A stretch of 64,000 nucleotides of DNA from Mayamaea pseudoterrestris (lineage: Eukaryota > Bacillariophyta > Bacillariophyceae > Sellaphorales > Sellaphoraceae): positions 184,440 through 248,439 of the forward strand of contig BROI01000035.1 of the NCBI GenBank assembly GCA_027923505.1. Direction: 5' to 3'. Shown here piece after piece: positions 1 through 8,455 of this stretch; the first letter of the stretch is position 1; each line of letters opens with the position of its first letter. The notes beneath the pieces were generated by a model. That model saw only the letters and a list, made by a program, of their open reading frames with translations. It was not told where the DNA came from and searched no databases. A program made the position numbers and the translations under genes.

Positions 1-150
1 TGGCCAGTCTCCCGCCGCATGAATGACGTGAATATCCTCCATCTGGGGTCGTCGAGACGGATTCATTGCTTCGGCAACTGTTACATGCATGTCAGCAGAT
101 TCAAAATCGTCATGATAAGGAAATAACGACGTCGAGGCGCTGCTGCTCAT
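1..150 (-). CDS. PP2C-like protein phosphatase, N-terminal fragment (runs off window)
   Basis: An ATG at 150 on the minus strand opens a frame of 50 codons that continues past the left edge. The last part reads NPSRRPQMEDIHVI, which resembles the first conserved PP2C motif (G/N-x-R-x-x-MED), where the Asp of MED helps bind the catalytic metals of these Ser/Thr phosphatases. The first 30 residues are Ser-rich and unremarkable. Only this motif supports the call, so it is tentative; the rest of the gene lies outside the window. Confidence 0.5.
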   Translation of the reverse strand, partial: MSSSASTSLFPYHDDFESADMHVTVAEAMNPSRRPQMEDIHVIHAAGDWP

Positions 151-473
151 GGCTATATCAATTTGGAGCTAATAGATTGCGAAGGGAAGAATGACGGGCG
201 ATCAATGGACGACGGACGACGGACGACGGCTCGATCCGTCATGGTCGAAGCTCGCATCGTCCTTCCAATGCGTCCATAACCTGTGCGACCATCAACATTT
301 AGCTATCGGTAGGGTGCAAGTCCAGAATTTTAGCGTTTGGGCTCACAACGTCTTCCTACTTCCCATTGTAGAAGAAGTTGCTGTACTACAACGATGAGAT
401 GTAATAAATGGCAGCAGCTGGTTTCTAATTTGCGTTTTGCTCTTGCTGTATTTAAAATACTCAACTTTGGGTT
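151..473. other. Intergenic, shared upstream/downstream region
   Basis: This is the gap between the start of the PP2C-like fragment and the stop of the glycosyltransferase-like gene. It contains a short GACGACGG run near 205-228. I see no gene or RNA in it. Confidence 0.5.
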
Positions 474-2154
474 TTACTTCGTCTTGCTCGTGACCAAGTC
501 AACAGCAACCTTGCACCCGTCGTAAATGTGAATCTTGTTATTGTTCATAATAGCCGTATTCATGCTCGTCAACAAGTCCGGTCCTTCCAAGAACAAGTTG
601 ATGTAATGCATGGCGTCGGAAATTTCGCGCGCCTCCTCTGTTCCATCACCCAATTCGCTTGAACGCTTGGCCGAGTCAGCTTCATGGTCACCAACACGAC
701 GAATATGCAACTTGGGCACGCAATAAAAGGCCAATTCACTTGGCTTGCAAGCCAGGACATCCGTCACGCGCGACAAAATGTCAGTCGTGGCCACGGCCGG
801 AAAGTACTCGTCAAACGTAAAGAGGGTTACATCCGACTTGGGCTCCTTCTTGCCATCAAGCAAAGACTTTTGAAAATCATAGACACCCTCCGTCGTCGTG
901 ACGGTTTCAAACGAAACACCAGACTCGTCGAGAATTTGGCAAAAGGCAGTCTTCATGTGAGCATGGTCACCCGCATTGAGCAGCAGCTGGATCTTGCCTT
1001 GACGCAATAGATCCGTGCAAGCCTTGACGAGCGAAATGATAAACTTGCGCTGTGCACCGGCTCCACCTACCGGCACCAAAAGACGGAGAGGACGGCCAGC
1101 CTTGGCGCGATCCATGCGGCGCTGGCAATCAGCGTCAATATTGTCCACCATTTCAGCCGGGCACCAATGTCCAGCCCACTGGAGCTCCTTGGCGGCAATC
1201 CCCATGCGACGAAAGGATTCGTAATTGACCGGTCCTTGGCAAAGGTTAATCGTGTTTGGGACCGTCAAGAACCACTGTGGGTGATTATCAACAACGAGGT
1301 TGACAACATTGGTAAAGCCAGCAGCCGAGGCAGTCAGCGCCACGAGCTGGTGAGTCGTGACAATGGGCGTATCCTTGCCAAAGGTCAAGAGAAGCGGCTG
1401 CAAGTGAGCAGCGGTCAATGCGGCCATGCGTAGTGCATTACTGCATGCAAAAGTGAGGAGAGAGTGATGTGAGCGAATAAAGTGAGAGAGAGAATCGCCA
1501 ACAATGTAAAGGTGATTCTTCCCATTGCCATACGTACGCATCTCCGCCCAACATGGCAGCGCCCCACAACTTTTCAATGGGTCCGCCCATCTCCGAGGCC
1601 CAGCGCGAAAACTTGCTATACATTGCATCGGTACTCTTGACCAAGTCGGCTTCCTTAGACTGGATGGCAATCAAGTCGTGAAAAATGGTCGTGCGACCAG
1701 TCTTGAGTGCCCAGCTGCAGGCACTGTAAGCCAATCGATGATGGCCAAATCCCATGCGAATCGTAGCCACGACAATGGGAGGCGACGTTGAGGACTTCAA
1801 TACTTGCGCAATAGACTGCACATTCTTGGCCTTTGCATCACAAGTTCCAGCCTTGCGCGTTACCAACAAGCCAGGAACGTGAGGAGATTCGAAGCAGTCG
1901 AGTGAAATGGGTTCAGACGAAGCCTTGTGATTTCCATTGGCAAGCTTGTGGCCGAGAACAACCTTGATTGGATTGACAGGATTCTTCTTGGCGTCCACGA
2001 ACGAGTCAATGTCGCAATGCGTTTTTGGAGAAACAAGGAGCTTTTCGTAAGTCACCTTGGCCCACGCCGTCAAAACGACAAGGAGGAACAGGATGCTGGC
2101 TACGATTGCTGCCAAGACAATGAGAAAGACGGCCCATGGTGCAAAGACTGCCAT
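474..2154 (-). CDS. GT-B-fold glycosyltransferase-like membrane protein (MGDG-synthase-like)
   Basis: Two exons, 2154-1538 and 1440-474, flank a 97-nt intron (donor GTACGT, acceptor GCATGCAG) and give about 527 residues. The chosen ATG at 2154 (context AACATGG) is followed at once by a hydrophobic segment of about 27 residues, a signal anchor or targeting helix. The motif GFGHHRLAY resembles the glycine/His nucleotide-sugar loop near the N-terminus of MGDG-synthase-type GT-B enzymes. A later GGAGAQ loop and the segment VDNHPQWFL fit a second Rossmann-like half. The acceptor and sugar are unknown. Galactolipid synthesis would suit an alga, but the resemblance is motif-level only. The frame stays open upstream to 2229 without an ATG. 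FUN14 is divergent about 500 bp away. Confidence 0.6.
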
Positions 2155-2404
2155 GTTGCTCTTGTACTTGCTCTTGTTGATGCAAATTAATGTCTTGCTT
2201 GCTTTCTCCTGGCTATTCTTCACTGGCAAGAGAGAGGAGAGGAATATATGAACGGAGCTGTCGAGAGAGGAACACGCAGCGAGAGCGAAGAAGCGACTTC
2301 TTGCGGTTTCGAAAGATCTTCATGGAACGAGGCGCGCTGTTGGAAGATGCGTCCGTGGCGCTCGTTCAATTCAACTATCGTCGTGAATTGGCACTACTGT
2401 TTGC

Positions 2405-2500
2405 TTCATAGTGCCAAAAACTTTGATTTTCAACGTTCTTGGCAGTACTCTATTTCCTATAGTGCCAAAAATTAAAGTTTTTGGCAGTACATTTTGGTTG
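2405..2500. repeat. Short imperfect palindromic repeat in a divergent promoter
   Basis: GTGCCAAAAACTTTGA is followed by TTGGCAGTACTCTAT and then by AGTGCCAAAAATTAAAG and TTTTTGGCAGTAC. Direct and inverted halves of about 16 bp therefore alternate, and the stretch can fold back. A closely similar arrangement lies at 30,815-30,900 (and 36,984-37,069 in the second duplication unit), also between divergent genes. Confidence 0.7.
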
Positions 2501-2658
2501 ATAGTGATCACAAACGATATGCCTCAGCGGTACTGGATCATATGGCGTCGCAGAATCGAAGAATGGCCTCTTGCACCTTGCCCGAGCTGCATGCAACAAA
2601 ACGAACCAAGCAGCAAGCAGCAAGCTAACAAGCAACCAATCTACCGATAGTATCGCAA

Positions 2659-3060
2659 ATGTCTAAAAGGTTCCCTGCTGCCGGATCCCGTGCCGAGGAC
2701 GATGATGTCATCAACCAAGCCATTGACAAGGCCAAACCACTCATGGCAAAACTAACCTTTGGCTCATTCGTTGGATACTGCAGCGGCATGGCAACGCAGA
2801 GAATTGCCAGAGCTACGGCCCTTTTGATTGGAGTGACATTTATCGGAATTCAGATTGCTGCATCAGCTGGAATTTTGACCATGGACTGGAACAAGCTTCA
2901 ATTGCATTGTACCAAATTGATGGACGTTTCCGGCAATGGCAAGTTTGATGGAGAAGACGTCAAGGTATACTGGAAAAAGGTTCGAACGATATTGACCAAG
3001 AATATTCCATCGGCGGGTGGATTCAGTTTTGGGTTCTTGTACGGAGTGCGGTACGGATAG
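2659..3060 (+). CDS. FUN14-domain protein
   Basis: This single exon encodes 133 residues, a typical length for the FUN14 (FUNDC1-like) family of small membrane proteins, usually in the mitochondrial outer membrane and in animals acting as mitophagy receptors. The family signature is clear: FGSFVGYCSGMATQRIAR near residues 34-51, a hydrophobic span at about 53-72, and the closing GGFSFGFLYGVRYG at the C-terminus. The N-terminus is short and I see no LC3-interacting W/YxxL/I motif like that of animal FUNDC1, so a mitophagy role cannot be assumed. ATG at 2659 is the only reasonable start. The neighbour on the left is divergent and the one on the right convergent. Confidence 0.85.
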   Translation: MSKRFPAAGSRAEDDDVINQAIDKAKPLMAKLTFGSFVGYCSGMATQRIARATALLIGVTFIGIQIAASAGILTMDWNKLQLHCTKLMDVSGNGKFDGEDVKVYWKKVRTILTKNIPSAGGFSFGFLYGVRYG

Positions 3061-3350
3061 ATGCGCAAGCGCGGCGTTTCGGATGGAACGACTTGAGAGT
3101 GACGTTTCACTTGGCAGTAACAATACTTTACTTCATATGCTCCTTCCATAAATGGCAATCAACTCTCTGATTGGCAGCTTCTCGTAAAGATAGACGCCGT
3201 AAAGACTTATTTATGTGTAACGCAATATTCCATGTAGCGTCGAGCTTGCATCCACTGGTTTATTAATACAAATACAATGGCAGCTGGATCGAGCGATTGA
3301 CGAACACCGCTATTTACCATCACACTGCAAAATTCATCATTGATGTACAT

Positions 3351-4598
3351 TTATCTATATTTCTTTACATTCTGGATTACACTATCGCATCGAATGCGAT
3401 AGATTTGAACGTCGCGGCGTGGCTGAACAAACTTGGTCGGAAAGAGCGGCGGCAACCTTTCGCATTCTTGACCAGTGAAAAGAATCTCCAAGGACAAACC
3501 AACGTCAACTAGCTCTCTTCTAAATAAATTCAATGAAGCCTTGTTCCGTAGCGTCGCCGCAAATAAGGCAGTCTTGGGTTGCTTTGTATTCCTACCAGTC
3601 GGCGACTTGAAAAAAGACTGCATCACACGCACCAAACTGGGAATGACGCAAGCATCGTAAATAACATCGGCAGCCAGCAAGACGTTGGCCTCTTTAACAG
3701 CTTTTAAGCCAAGACTCATCATGGGCAGCGAATTGCCAGTTTCATGAAATATACTGTTGCTTGCGACTGGTAACGAGTCTATTTCGCTCCAATCTAGATG
3801 CAAGGCTTCAAATACATAGTCGCTTCTGCTATATCTTGTCGCACCAGATGATGAATGCAGTAGTAGATTGTAGTTGTATCGCATATTTTCCAAGGCACCT
3901 GTAGAGTAGTCTGTGCATGTCACATGTGACGCTCTGCAAGTAGCCGTACAAACCAATCCAGTCAAACCAACGCCAGCGCCAAGCTCGACAACAGTTTGTC
4001 CATGAATCAGCGACGAGTGTTGAATCAAGTATTCGGCAAGGACAGCACCAGCCTCCCAAAGTCGGAGCGAAACGTCGTTGTGGTACGGATAGATGCGAAT
4101 GCGCAGTAGAAGCAACTCCTTGTCGTCGTCGTCGCTTGGAAGAGGAAAGGAAAGATGACAGTATTCGTCAGGGTCTGGGACGGAGCGGGCAGCTCCCTGG
4201 AGCGTCAGCATCTCCGCCAACAGAGCTAATAGATTTTCTGACTGCTGAAGACGGTCTTCGTCGTCTCCAATGTAGCGACGAATGAAGGACTTGACAAGCT
4301 TAATGAGGTAAGACTTTGATGGACCGTATGGATCCTTCCACGCGATGGACAATGCTTCAACGAATGAGTTTTGAGCGTGCATGCTAGTCGATTGTTCATC
4401 GTTTATTGCGTCTTTGTTGCTCATAAAAGCTTGAAGAACATTCTCAGTCGGTGCCATGGCAAAGACAAGCGATGAGACGGAACCAACGCCAAGTGTTCTT
4501 GGTGCTGCTGCGGCATCATTCCCTTCCGAGTCCGGCGCCTGCTTTCTTAATAATATCGTATCGCTTCCTTTCAATTCAAACGTTTCCAATGCAGGCAT
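3351..4598 (-). CDS. Class I SAM-dependent protein-lysine methyltransferase (METTL21/FAM86 family)
   Basis: About 415 residues in one exon. The start is ATG 4598; the frame stays open to 4622 without an ATG, and a CAG acceptor-like site just upstream means a further 5' exon is possible. Motif I is VVELGAGVGLTG near residue 200 (SAM binding), followed by acidic CTDY at the end of strand 2. Post-motif II ADVIYD near residue 313 is the D-x-x-Y hallmark of the MTF16 family that trimethylates single lysines in eEF2, HSP70, VCP or eEF1A. A long N-terminal helical region (FVEALSIAWKDPYGPSKSYL) resembles the FAM86/EEF2KMT extension, making eEF2 a possible substrate, but this is inference. Confidence 0.8.
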   Translation of the reverse strand: MPALETFELKGSDTILLRKQAPDSEGNDAAAAPRTLGVGSVSSLVFAMAPTENVLQAFMSNKDAINDEQSTSMHAQNSFVEALSIAWKDPYGPSKSYLIKLVKSFIRRYIGDDEDRLQQSENLLALLAEMLTLQGAARSVPDPDEYCHLSFPLPSDDDDKELLLLRIRIYPYHNDVSLRLWEAGAVLAEYLIQHSSLIHGQTVVELGAGVGLTGLVCTATCRASHVTCTDYSTGALENMRYNYNLLLHSSSGATRYSRSDYVFEALHLDWSEIDSLPVASNSIFHETGNSLPMMSLGLKAVKEANVLLAADVIYDACVIPSLVRVMQSFFKSPTGRNTKQPKTALFAATLRNKASLNLFRRELVDVGLSLEILFTGQECERLPPLFPTKFVQPRRDVQIYRIRCDSVIQNVKKYR

Positions 4599-4841
4599 GC
4601 TGAGTATTGAGGGAATGGCCAAACAGATCTGCGGAAGTGGTGGATGGTAGATGGTCGTAGCATATAAATGCCATCAAGGAGTGAAACAGCTCATCGACAG
4701 CATAATAACAGCTTCCATAGGCAGAATAATATACAGGAGAGCAAGTCGGTCGAGGCTAAGTCCTATTGCTTGTTTGTTTCATCATATTTTTTGTCGCAGC
4801 TTTAACGTTCTTTCACGTGGGACGAAGGATGCAACGATGCT

Positions 4842-4980
4842 AGGCAATAGTACGAAACAAGTGCCAGTGTCAACTACGTCATAAGGCAATAGTACGAAAC
4901 GAGTGCCAGTGAAAACTGCGTCATAAAGGCAATAATACGAAACGAGTGCCAGTGAAAGCTGCGTCACAAGACAATAGTAA
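4842..4980. repeat. 42-43 bp tandem repeat, 3.3 copies
   Basis: Units begin AGGCAATAGTACGAAAC at 4842, 4884 and 4927, with a degenerate partial unit from 4969 (AGACAATAGTA). Periods are 42, 43 and 42 bp. Each full unit ends in CTACGTCAT, CTGCGTCAT or CTGCGTCAC, so the first carries ACGTCA (reverse TGACGT), a bZIP-type site. A G-box-like CACGTG lies just upstream near 4815. The array sits between divergent genes (methyltransferase left, PPR gene right), so a shared regulatory role is possible. Confidence 0.85.
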
Positions 4981-5075
4981 AGAACAGGCTCGTGAAACGA
5001 TCAGCCGACCACAAAAAAATGCTCGCATTTCCGCGCATGTTGTGGTCCCGTTGCTCCTCTATTCGCTCGTAGATC

Positions 5076-7880
5076 ATGCAGCAGAGTTGCAATGCTTTCA
5101 AGCATTTACAAAATTGTTTGTTAACGCAAAAAAGTCGAAGGACTGGGAGTCACCTTCAATCTCGTCCTATACAACAATCCACGATAGCTGCGGGTTGTAC
5201 AAGGAACGACGGCCTTCGTCGGCTCGTCACCTTTGAGCCATCACTTCCTCCACAGACCGCAACAGATTTTTCAAGACAAAATTTCGCACTACCGGTAGTC
5301 TTTAACCAACGAGCGTCACTATCGACTGGTATGACATCAAGCGACGATGGTGTGATGCTCATGAGACGACGACAGGCGAAAGGCGTTACAGACACTGTGC
5401 AATCGATTCTTGAACACTTGCGCGGGCGCAACGATAGCAGCCATAGAAATGTCACTTTAAAATGGTATAATGAGAAAGAAAAATATAAGCGACAAGAGCA
5501 ATGGAAGCCGCAGCAATTCGCACACCCAACGATTCAAAGTGCGACGCCTAATTCTACTGCAGCACTGAGCAGCGACGACGCAAATCATAATAAACATGAT
5601 CCAAGCAATAATGACTTTCGCTTCCGACATGTTTTAACAGTGAACGCACCACAACAGGATCACTTGCTGACCTGCTTGGATGATGGAATGGAGACGATGC
5701 ATGTAGCAACGACACATAAAACAGATGATGAGTTTCCGCTTGATACTCAATCAATCAGCGACGGTACTGCTTACGATGACAATGCAGACGATCAATCGCA
5801 CGTTCGAGACACGCAAGATGCATTGAAGAATGGCATTTGTTTACTGCGAGCCATGTCAAGTAATGATTTTGACCTGTACGACAGCATTACTGACGACCAT
5901 GACATTTTACTTGACCATATGGACCAGCCAACAGAAAATTACACTTTACGGCAGGTTCAGGACGATAAAACTATGGAGGTTTTGTCTATTAGTCCATCGG
6001 AAAATGTACATAAACGCGTCGCTGAGCACGATACTGCCAATTTCTTGCAGGAGATTAAGTTCAGTCTGCGTTCACCCTCGAACGATACACATTTTTGCAA
6101 CATTCTGCTACTAAGGGTCGCTTTGACCATGGCTTTGTCGCATGATCTAGTCCTTGAGGCTCTTATGAACATTTTTCATCGCATGCAACTTCTTGCTGGC
6201 GCAGGTGCGGAACAAATGCAACCAAACGAGGATACGTACGAAATTGTCATTCACGCCCTACACAAACGCCTACGTTCTTTCACAACCGGCACCGACGTGA
6301 TCCACTCGTCGCTCCGAAACGAAAACTTTGGAGCTATATGGAACCACTATTCCTTGCTGGAAGCTCTGCAGCTCTGCGACGCATCAAGCCATCTCGATCT
6401 GGCGCTCCAACTCGTGGCGCGAATCTCAGATGACAACGACGATCGAGCTACGTCGATTCACGTCCCGCCCGCAGTTTTTCAAATTCTTGTTCGTATGTCC
6501 AAGCGCCTTAACCGGGTAGAAGATGCTGCGACCGTCGTTAAAATTTGCCTCGAGCGACATCAAAGGCGCGGCCGATATTCGTTTTCGCAAGAAGAAATCG
6601 AAAGCGTGCTTGTGAATGTACTCCGATGGCCGGACCATCATAGGTCAGGGCAGCGGGTCGGTAGTGCGCCTGCAATTCACAAAGTACTGGCAGTTTTGAA
6701 GGAATTTCCCGACTTTCGACCTGGCTATCGTTTCTGGAGAGAGGCGATAGTAGTGTCTGCGAGAGGTGCAGATCTCGATGTTAAGCGATGGATAATGGTG
6801 AGGGATGCCTTCCAAAATTTATCAGTGAATGTGGAAGATTACTGGCCCGACCACAAGTTATTGACCATTGGGTTAAAGGCTAGTGAAGCATTGGACGATG
6901 CTTCGTTGGCTGCGGACATTGTCCGCCGCATTGCAGTGCAAGGTGCCCGGTCAATGACATTGAAGTCGTCAACGTCGCAATTTATTGCTGCTGACATGTC
7001 TACTGACTCTTTGCCTAGTCAGCGTACTGGTACGATGGACCTTCTTTCGGTTTTTGATCTCGAAAAAGCCGTCATGATTTGTCGGCATGACGCTGCGGCC
7101 TTGCGGTCCTTGCTTGAAAGTATTTTTGATCTTAGTGGTCGAATACCACTCACATTCCAGCAGTATCTATTCGAGCTAGGTGTTAAGAGCTACGCAGCAA
7201 AACATGAGCCGGAGACAGCGGAAGCCTTACTGGTGACGCTTATCGATCGAGGATTTGAATTGAGCGAGGATACATATGGGGCAGTAATCTACGCGTTTGC
7301 AAAGGCGGGGCAACCGGACCAAGCTCTACTGTTCTTCCAAGACATGGAGTCGGGTGAGCTGCCTTGCAACCCCGGGCCATCCTCTTACAATGGACTTATT
7401 GTAAGTCATCTTTTGTCGCACGCCTGGTCCAAAGTCTTTGAAAAGTATGAGGCAATGCAGCAAAAGGGGATGCTGCCGCTACCTCCGACTCATCATGCTG
7501 CCTTGTTAGCGACCTATCGTTGCGGCGGGAAGGAAACGATGTTGGATTTACTTGACAAAATTGTTGCATCCGAGGCGCCTCTGTCGGCATCTACGTGCAA
7601 ATGGGCGGCCAAGATTGTACTGGAACTTGATGGCAAGACGGCGTCCTTGTCGAGCGACGATTTGCAAAGTTTAATTGTAAATGCCGTGGATGACGATGTG
7701 GCCGAGTCTTTGCGAACTATAATGGGGTCGTGGACAATGGCGGAGCGAAAGGAGGAAAGCGTTGCCACGGGCAGCATTAGTCGAGTTGAACACGAAAGAA
7801 AGAGGCGGCAAGCTTGGGCAGAGTTCTTACTGTCACTCAACCGACACACGCAGCTGCGACTGCAAGCGAGAGATATATAG
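5076..7880 (+). CDS. Pentatricopeptide-repeat (PPR) protein, probably organellar
   Basis: This single exon encodes 934 residues from ATG 5076. PPR proteins bind single-stranded RNA in mitochondria or plastids through 35-residue helical hairpins. The clearest repeats lie around residues 690-815: the stretch DTYGAVIYAFAKAGQPDQAL matches the PPR consensus (TYNxLIxxYxKxGxxxxA), and the next unit contains SSYNGLIVSHLLSHAW. Weaker helical pairs occur earlier (residues 340-640). The first 50 residues are rich in Arg, Gln and Ser with almost no acids, compatible with an organelle-targeting peptide. Several downstream in-frame ATGs exist, so the exact start is uncertain. The RNA target cannot be read from the sequence. 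Confidence 0.75.
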   Translation: MQQSCNAFKHLQNCLLTQKSRRTGSHLQSRPIQQSTIAAGCTRNDGLRRLVTFEPSLPPQTATDFSRQNFALPVVFNQRASLSTGMTSSDDGVMLMRRRQAKGVTDTVQSILEHLRGRNDSSHRNVTLKWYNEKEKYKRQEQWKPQQFAHPTIQSATPNSTAALSSDDANHNKHDPSNNDFRFRHVLTVNAPQQDHLLTCLDDGMETMHVATTHKTDDEFPLDTQSISDGTAYDDNADDQSHVRDTQDALKNGICLLRAMSSNDFDLYDSITDDHDILLDHMDQPTENYTLRQVQDDKTMEVLSISPSENVHKRVAEHDTANFLQEIKFSLRSPSNDTHFCNILLLRVALTMALSHDLVLEALMNIFHRMQLLAGAGAEQMQPNEDTYEIVIHALHKRLRSFTTGTDVIHSSLRNENFGAIWNHYSLLEALQLCDASSHLDLALQLVARISDDNDDRATSIHVPPAVFQILVRMSKRLNRVEDAATVVKICLERHQRRGRYSFSQEEIESVLVNVLRWPDHHRSGQRVGSAPAIHKVLAVLKEFPDFRPGYRFWREAIVVSARGADLDVKRWIMVRDAFQNLSVNVEDYWPDHKLLTIGLKASEALDDASLAADIVRRIAVQGARSMTLKSSTSQFIAADMSTDSLPSQRTGTMDLLSVFDLEKAVMICRHDAAALRSLLESIFDLSGRIPLTFQQYLFELGVKSYAAKHEPETAEALLVTLIDRGFELSEDTYGAVIYAFAKAGQPDQALLFFQDMESGELPCNPGPSSYNGLIVSHLLSHAWSKVFEKYEAMQQKGMLPLPPTHHAALLATYRCGGKETMLDLLDKIVASEAPLSASTCKWAAKIVLELDGKTASLSSDDLQSLIVNAVDDDVAESLRTIMGSWTMAERKEESVATGSISRVEHERKRRQAWAEFLLSLNRHTQLRLQARDI

Positions 7881-8455
7881 AGAATCGCTAATTTAAATGT
7901 AATTACTTTATAACATGTAAAGGACGACTCGTGCGACGTCAGGATCGCAAGGATCTTTCATAAGCAAGCACCATTCGTGCCAAGCTATATCGGCTATACA
8001 ATAGCCATAGGAGTTTGAGCCTTCAATTTCGATTGGTATCAAATCACTGTATATTGCAGCCAACATATCGGCTTATTCAATGCTCTGTGATAAATAATGA
8101 TCTTGCAAACGCCGACCAGTGTAGAAGCGGCAGGCATGGCCTTCGAGCGTCAAGCTTGCATCGCTTACTCAACTATACATCATTAAAATCAATGCAAGCA
8201 ATTAGTGCTCATGTTAGCTGCCTACAAAAGTCAGGATAGATCCATTGATTGCGCGTACTCGTGTAGCGCCATGGTGAGATGTGAGATTCGCCTCACATCT
8301 TTGACGTTAGCAGTAGTTGTTTCGAAAGGCCCAAGAAAGGTCATAATGACTCATGATGACCGACGGAATGTTGGTCGTGGTCAGACGTGTATCGCCAAAC
8401 TTGTTTCGTCGAGCGATCGTCAAGGCGACGATCACAATATTTTCGAACGAGCGAC
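7881..8455 (+). other. Intergenic, 575 bp
   Basis: This lies between the PPR gene stop and the first exon of the next gene. It is A/T-rich just after the stop and contains no open frame I can support. It presumably holds the 3' end of the PPR transcript and the promoter of the gene at 8456. Confidence 0.5.

Noticed and set aside
2155-2229. N-terminal extension of the glycosyltransferase-like gene
   Set aside because: The frame is open but contains no ATG before 2154, and the hydrophobic anchor begins right after that ATG.
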